Source of the DNA: Ruixingdingia sedimenti
GTDB taxonomy: Bacteria > Pseudomonadota > Alphaproteobacteria > Rhodobacterales > Rhodobacteraceae
Direction of reading: 5' to 3'
Assembly (NCBI RefSeq): GCF_031432425.1
Contig: NZ_JAVKPH010000007.1
Coordinates: forward strand, 1 to 64,000
Length of the DNA: 64,000 nucleotides
Shown here: piece after piece, positions 61,769-64,000 of the stretch
Layout of the letters: every line of letters starts with the position of its first letter
Numbering within the stretch: the first letter of the stretch is position 1
The notes under the pieces: generated by a model
Told to the model about the DNA's origin: nothing
Databases searched by the model: none
Seen by the model: the letters and a program-made list of their open reading frames with translations, nothing else
Translations under genes and position numbers: made by a program

Positions 61769-62395
61769 TCAGTGCCTGGTGCGGGGGGTCTCGGCCCCCT
61801 CGTCGTCGCTGTCGTCTTCGGTTTCCAGCCCGTCGAAGGCCGCGTCGTCAATATCGGCGCCGTCGAAGGCCCCCGATTCCTTGCGCTGGCGGAGCATTTC
61901 CGCGATCAGCTCGTCCGTCAGGATCAGCTTGGCATCCGACAGCCAGTCGAAGCGCAGGCCGATGGTCACGTCCTCGCCGCCTTCTTCCAGCGTGATGAGA
62001 ACCTCGTCGCCTTCGGTGCCCGCGAGGATCCCCTTGAAGCGGCGGCGGCCGTCGATCAGTTCGGTCGTTTCCACCCGCGCCTCGTAGCCCAGCCACATGT
62101 CGAAATCCTTCAGCCGCGTCAGCGGCCGGTCGATCCCGGGCGAGGACACTTCGAGGGTATAGTTGTCCTCGATCGGGTCTTCCACATCCAGCAGCGCCGA
62201 GACGGCGGTGGAAATGCGGGCGCAATCCTCGACGTCGATGCCGCCGTCGGGGCGGTCGGCCATGATCTGGAGGATGCGCGTCTTGCCCCCCATCAGGCGG
62301 ATGCGCACCAGTTCATAGCCCATCCCCTCGATGGTGGGCGTGACGATCTGCGCGAGTCGCCGGTCGATGGCGGTCTTGGCGATAAGGTCGGTCAT
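61769..62395 (-). CDS. rimP: Ribosome maturation factor RimP
   Basis: A 208-residue protein of the RimP/YhbC family: IVTPTIEGMGYELVRIRLMGG, ILQIMADRPDGGIDVEDCARIS, YTLEVSSPGIDRPLTR and a C-terminal SH3-like domain (GILAGTEGDEVLITLE), with an added acidic tail (about 175-208). It helps assemble the 30S subunit. First gene of the operon rimP-nusA-ylxR-infB. The start ATG 62395 has only a weak ribosome site and lies 19 nt after a complete intrinsic terminator. Confidence 0.95.
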   Translation of the reverse strand: MTDLIAKTAIDRRLAQIVTPTIEGMGYELVRIRLMGGKTRILQIMADRPDGGIDVEDCARISTAVSALLDVEDPIEDNYTLEVSSPGIDRPLTRLKDFDMWLGYEARVETTELIDGRRRFKGILAGTEGDEVLITLEEGGEDVTIGLRFDWLSDAKLILTDELIAEMLRQRKESGAFDGADIDDAAFDGLETEDDSDDEGAETPRTRH

Positions 62396-62413
62396 TTGGG
62401 TTGCCTGAGGGCG

Positions 62414-62442
62414 AAAAACAAAAAACGGGCCACGCGGCCCGT
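62414..62442 (-). terminator. Intrinsic terminator in the rimP leader (candidate attenuator)
   Basis: On the minus strand ACGGGCC-GCGT-GGCCCGT (62442-62425) is followed by T5-G-T5, a textbook rho-independent terminator. It lies between the rimP promoter and the rimP ATG, with no minus-strand gene upstream to terminate. It would therefore end rimP-nusA transcripts prematurely unless read through. Confidence 0.8.
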
Positions 62443-62495
62443 CGCAAGCTCCGGTGGGCTGCGGGTTTGGACCCCGTAGCGCCGCTGTTGATGGC

Positions 62496-62524
62496 GATAT
62501 ACGCGCGGCGGGGCGGTTTTGCAA
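62496..62524 (-). promoter_or_regulatory. Promoter of the rimP-nusA-infB operon
   Basis: On the minus strand TTGCAA (62519-62524), exact 17-bp spacer, TATATC (62496-62501). Transcription from about 62489 gives a 94-nt leader that includes the terminator at 62414-62442. Confidence 0.55.
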
Positions 62525-62608
62525 GGGTCTGCCGAAAAGCGCATCTGCCTCTGGTCTTTTCCCGCGGCGTCTGGTTGAAGCGGGTCATCCCGGATCGGAG
62601 TTTTCCCG

Positions 62609-63823
62609 ATGACCATCGCCGCCAATACGGGGCCGGGGCTGAAGACAGCCCAAACCGCCACCTATTCCGTCATCCTCGCGGTGAGCCTCTGCCACCTTCT
62701 GAACGATGTGATGCAGTCGCTTCTGTCGGCGATCTATCCGATGCTGAAGGAAGAATTCGCGCTGGATTACTGGCAGATCGGCATGCTGACGCTGGTGTTC
62801 CAGTTCACCGCATCGCTGTTGCAGCCGGTGGTGGGGATCTACACCGACCGCCACCCGAAACCGTGGAGCCTGCCTTTCGCCATGGCCTCCACCTTTTGCG
62901 GGCTGCTGCTGCTGGCGCTGGCGCACAGCTATGTGATGATGGTGATGGGGGCCTGCATGATCGGGCTCGGGTCGTCGGTCTTCCACCCCGAATCGGCGCG
63001 GGTGGCGCGGATGGCCTCCGGCGGGCGCTACGGGATGGCGCAGTCGGTGTTTCAGGTGGGCGGCAACGTGGGCACGGCCATCGGGCCGCTGCTGGCGGCC
63101 TTCATCGTGGTGCCGATGGGGCGCGGGTCGGTGGCGTGGTTCAGCGTGCTGGCGCTGGTGGCGATCCTCGTGCTCAGCTGGGTCAGCCGCTGGTATGCGG
63201 GCATCGTCCGCGCCGCCGCGCGCGGCCAGGCCGCCGACCGCACGCTGCCCCTGCCCCGGCGGCGGGTGGCGGTGGCGCTGGTGGTGCTGGCGTTCCTGAT
63301 GTTTTCCAAGGCCGCCTATATGGCCGCGCTCGGCAACTACTATACCTTCTACCTGATCGAGAACTTCGGGCTTTCCACACAGCAGTCGCAGATCATGCTG
63401 TTCGTGTTTCTGGCCGCGGCGGCGGTGGGCACGGTGTTCGGCGGGCCGTTCGGCGACCGGCTGGGGCATGTGACGGTGATGTGGGTGTCGATCCTCGGCG
63501 TGCTGCCGCTGACGCTGTTGCTGCCGCATGTCGGGCTGGTGGGCACCGGGGTGCTGACGGTGCTGATCGGGCTGGTGATGGCGGCGTCGTTCCCGGCGAT
63601 CGTCGTCTTTGCGCAGAACCTGCTGCCCGGGCGGATCGGGATGGTGTCGGGCGTGTTCTACGGCCTGTCGTTCGGCATGGCCGGGCTGACCGCCGCCGGT
63701 TTGGGCGTGATGGGCGACCATCTGGGCATCGTGCGGGTGTTCGAGATCTGCGGCTGGCTGCCCGCGCTCGGCCTGCTGACGGTATTCCTGCCCCGTCGGT
63801 CGGAATGGGTCCGGGTGGGCTGA
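62609..63823 (+). CDS. MFS transporter, fosmidomycin-resistance (Fsr) type
   Basis: A 404-residue permease with about 12 membrane helices. SLCHLLNDVMQSLLSAIYPML, QFTASLLQPVVGIYTDRHPKP (motif A region) and GLGSSVFHPESARVARMASGGRYGMAQSVFQVGGNVG (split over residues 113-149) are hallmarks of the Fsr branch. E. coli Fsr exports fosmidomycin; the natural substrate is unknown. It is divergent from rimP and ends at a perfect hairpin terminator. Confidence 0.88.
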   Translation: MTIAANTGPGLKTAQTATYSVILAVSLCHLLNDVMQSLLSAIYPMLKEEFALDYWQIGMLTLVFQFTASLLQPVVGIYTDRHPKPWSLPFAMASTFCGLLLLALAHSYVMMVMGACMIGLGSSVFHPESARVARMASGGRYGMAQSVFQVGGNVGTAIGPLLAAFIVVPMGRGSVAWFSVLALVAILVLSWVSRWYAGIVRAAARGQAADRTLPLPRRRVAVALVVLAFLMFSKAAYMAALGNYYTFYLIENFGLSTQQSQIMLFVFLAAAAVGTVFGGPFGDRLGHVTVMWVSILGVLPLTLLLPHVGLVGTGVLTVLIGLVMAASFPAIVVFAQNLLPGRIGMVSGVFYGLSFGMAGLTAAGLGVMGDHLGIVRVFEICGWLPALGLLTVFLPRRSEWVRVG

Positions 63824-63837
63824 AACGCAGGGGAAGG

Positions 63838-63869
63838 GCCCAAAAATTTTCGTCCGAAAATTTTTGGGC
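63838..63869. terminator. Bidirectional hairpin between fsr-like gene and yacG
   Basis: Perfect 15-bp stem GCCCAAAAATTTTCG / CGAAAATTTTTGGGC with loop TC between convergent genes. It shares the A/T-run design of the hairpin at 51710. Confidence 0.85.
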
Positions 63870-63878
63870 GGTCCGGCC

Positions 63879-64000
63879 TCAGCCCTCTTCCCGCGGGGGT
63901 GTCTCGTCCTCGTCCGTTTCCGGCACGGGGATGACATAGCTGCCGTTCAGCCAGCGGCCGAGGTCGATGTCGGCGCAGCGTCTGGAACAGAACGGCCGAT
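63879..64000 (-). CDS. yacG: YacG zinc-binding DNA gyrase inhibitor, C-terminal part
   Basis: The frame enters from the right edge and ends at the TGA at 63879-63881. The visible 39 residues start RPFCSRRCADIDLGRWLNG and continue YVIPVP with an acidic tail. FCSxRC is the second half of the YacG zinc finger, and IDLGRWLNGSY its signature. YacG binds GyrB and inhibits supercoiling. The N-terminal CPxC half lies outside the window. Confidence 0.85.
   Translation of the reverse strand, partial: RPFCSRRCADIDLGRWLNGSYVIPVPETDEDETPPREEG

Noticed and set aside
59543..62479. 978-codon frame opposite nusA and rimP
   Set aside because: Antisense shadow; NusA and RimP match their families over full length.

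Overview
The window is a 64 kb piece of a high-GC alphaproteobacterial chromosome. I infer a Rhodobacterales member (Rhodobacter/Paracoccus-like) from gene content and order: rimP-nusA-ylxR-infB, rpsO-pnp, a DUF3035 lipoprotein followed by paired M16 proteases, a DUF1674 protein, a zinc-ribbon DinB and a DorR/TorR-like response regulator. Coding density is high and most neighbouring genes overlap by 1-4 nt. There is no CRISPR array, prophage or plasmid origin. One complete insertion sequence is present.

Left part (1-10.4 kb): stress and metal functions. These are periplasmic methionine sulfoxide repair (msrPQ), a DUF302 protein, ClpB with a heat-shock-like promoter, ZinT behind a Zur-type operator, an unrecognised cytoplasmic protein, pyrF, a nitroreductase, an enoyl-CoA hydratase, and a stomatin/NfeD pair.

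Middle-left (10.4-26.6 kb): an accessory catabolic island. A seven-gene operon carries dppBCDF-type ABC transporter genes, a 3-mercaptopyruvate sulfurtransferase, a cystathionine beta-lyase-like PLP enzyme and an enoyl-CoA hydratase. Next to it lie a cytoplasmic BisC-type molybdoenzyme, a LysR regulator, an operon for a peptide-type binding protein, a glyoxalase-fold protein and an AMP-forming acyl-CoA ligase, and a DadA-like FAD oxidoreductase. Together they read as uptake and degradation of a sulfur-containing, possibly S-oxidised, amino-acid-like compound. That is inference and is my main candidate for an undescribed system.

Middle (26.6-36.4 kb): dinB with a predicted leaderless promoter, an 840 bp IS5/IS427-type element inserted at the TA of the dinB stop codon, an N-formylglutamate amidohydrolase, tRNA-Val(GAC), ribosomal protein L36, a secreted protein with a decayed caspase-like domain and nine WPRG-type repeats, and a PAS hybrid histidine kinase/response regulator pair.

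Right part (36.4-64 kb): mostly housekeeping. Genes include sdhAF4-like, rsmB, a heparinase-like gene, purH, lspA, a DUF3035 lipoprotein, two M16 proteases, mutL, rmuC, a WGR protein, dapB, rbfA, a phosphodiester glycosidase, truB, an RTX-repeat protein, rpsO, pnp, a CbiX-like chelatase, a 40-residue ORF, infB-ylxR-nusA-rimP, an Fsr-like MFS pump and the 3' end of yacG. Intergenic regions carry two families of inverted repeats that act as, or look like, bidirectional terminators. The rimP leader contains a complete intrinsic terminator just before the start codon, suggesting attenuation of the nusA operon.
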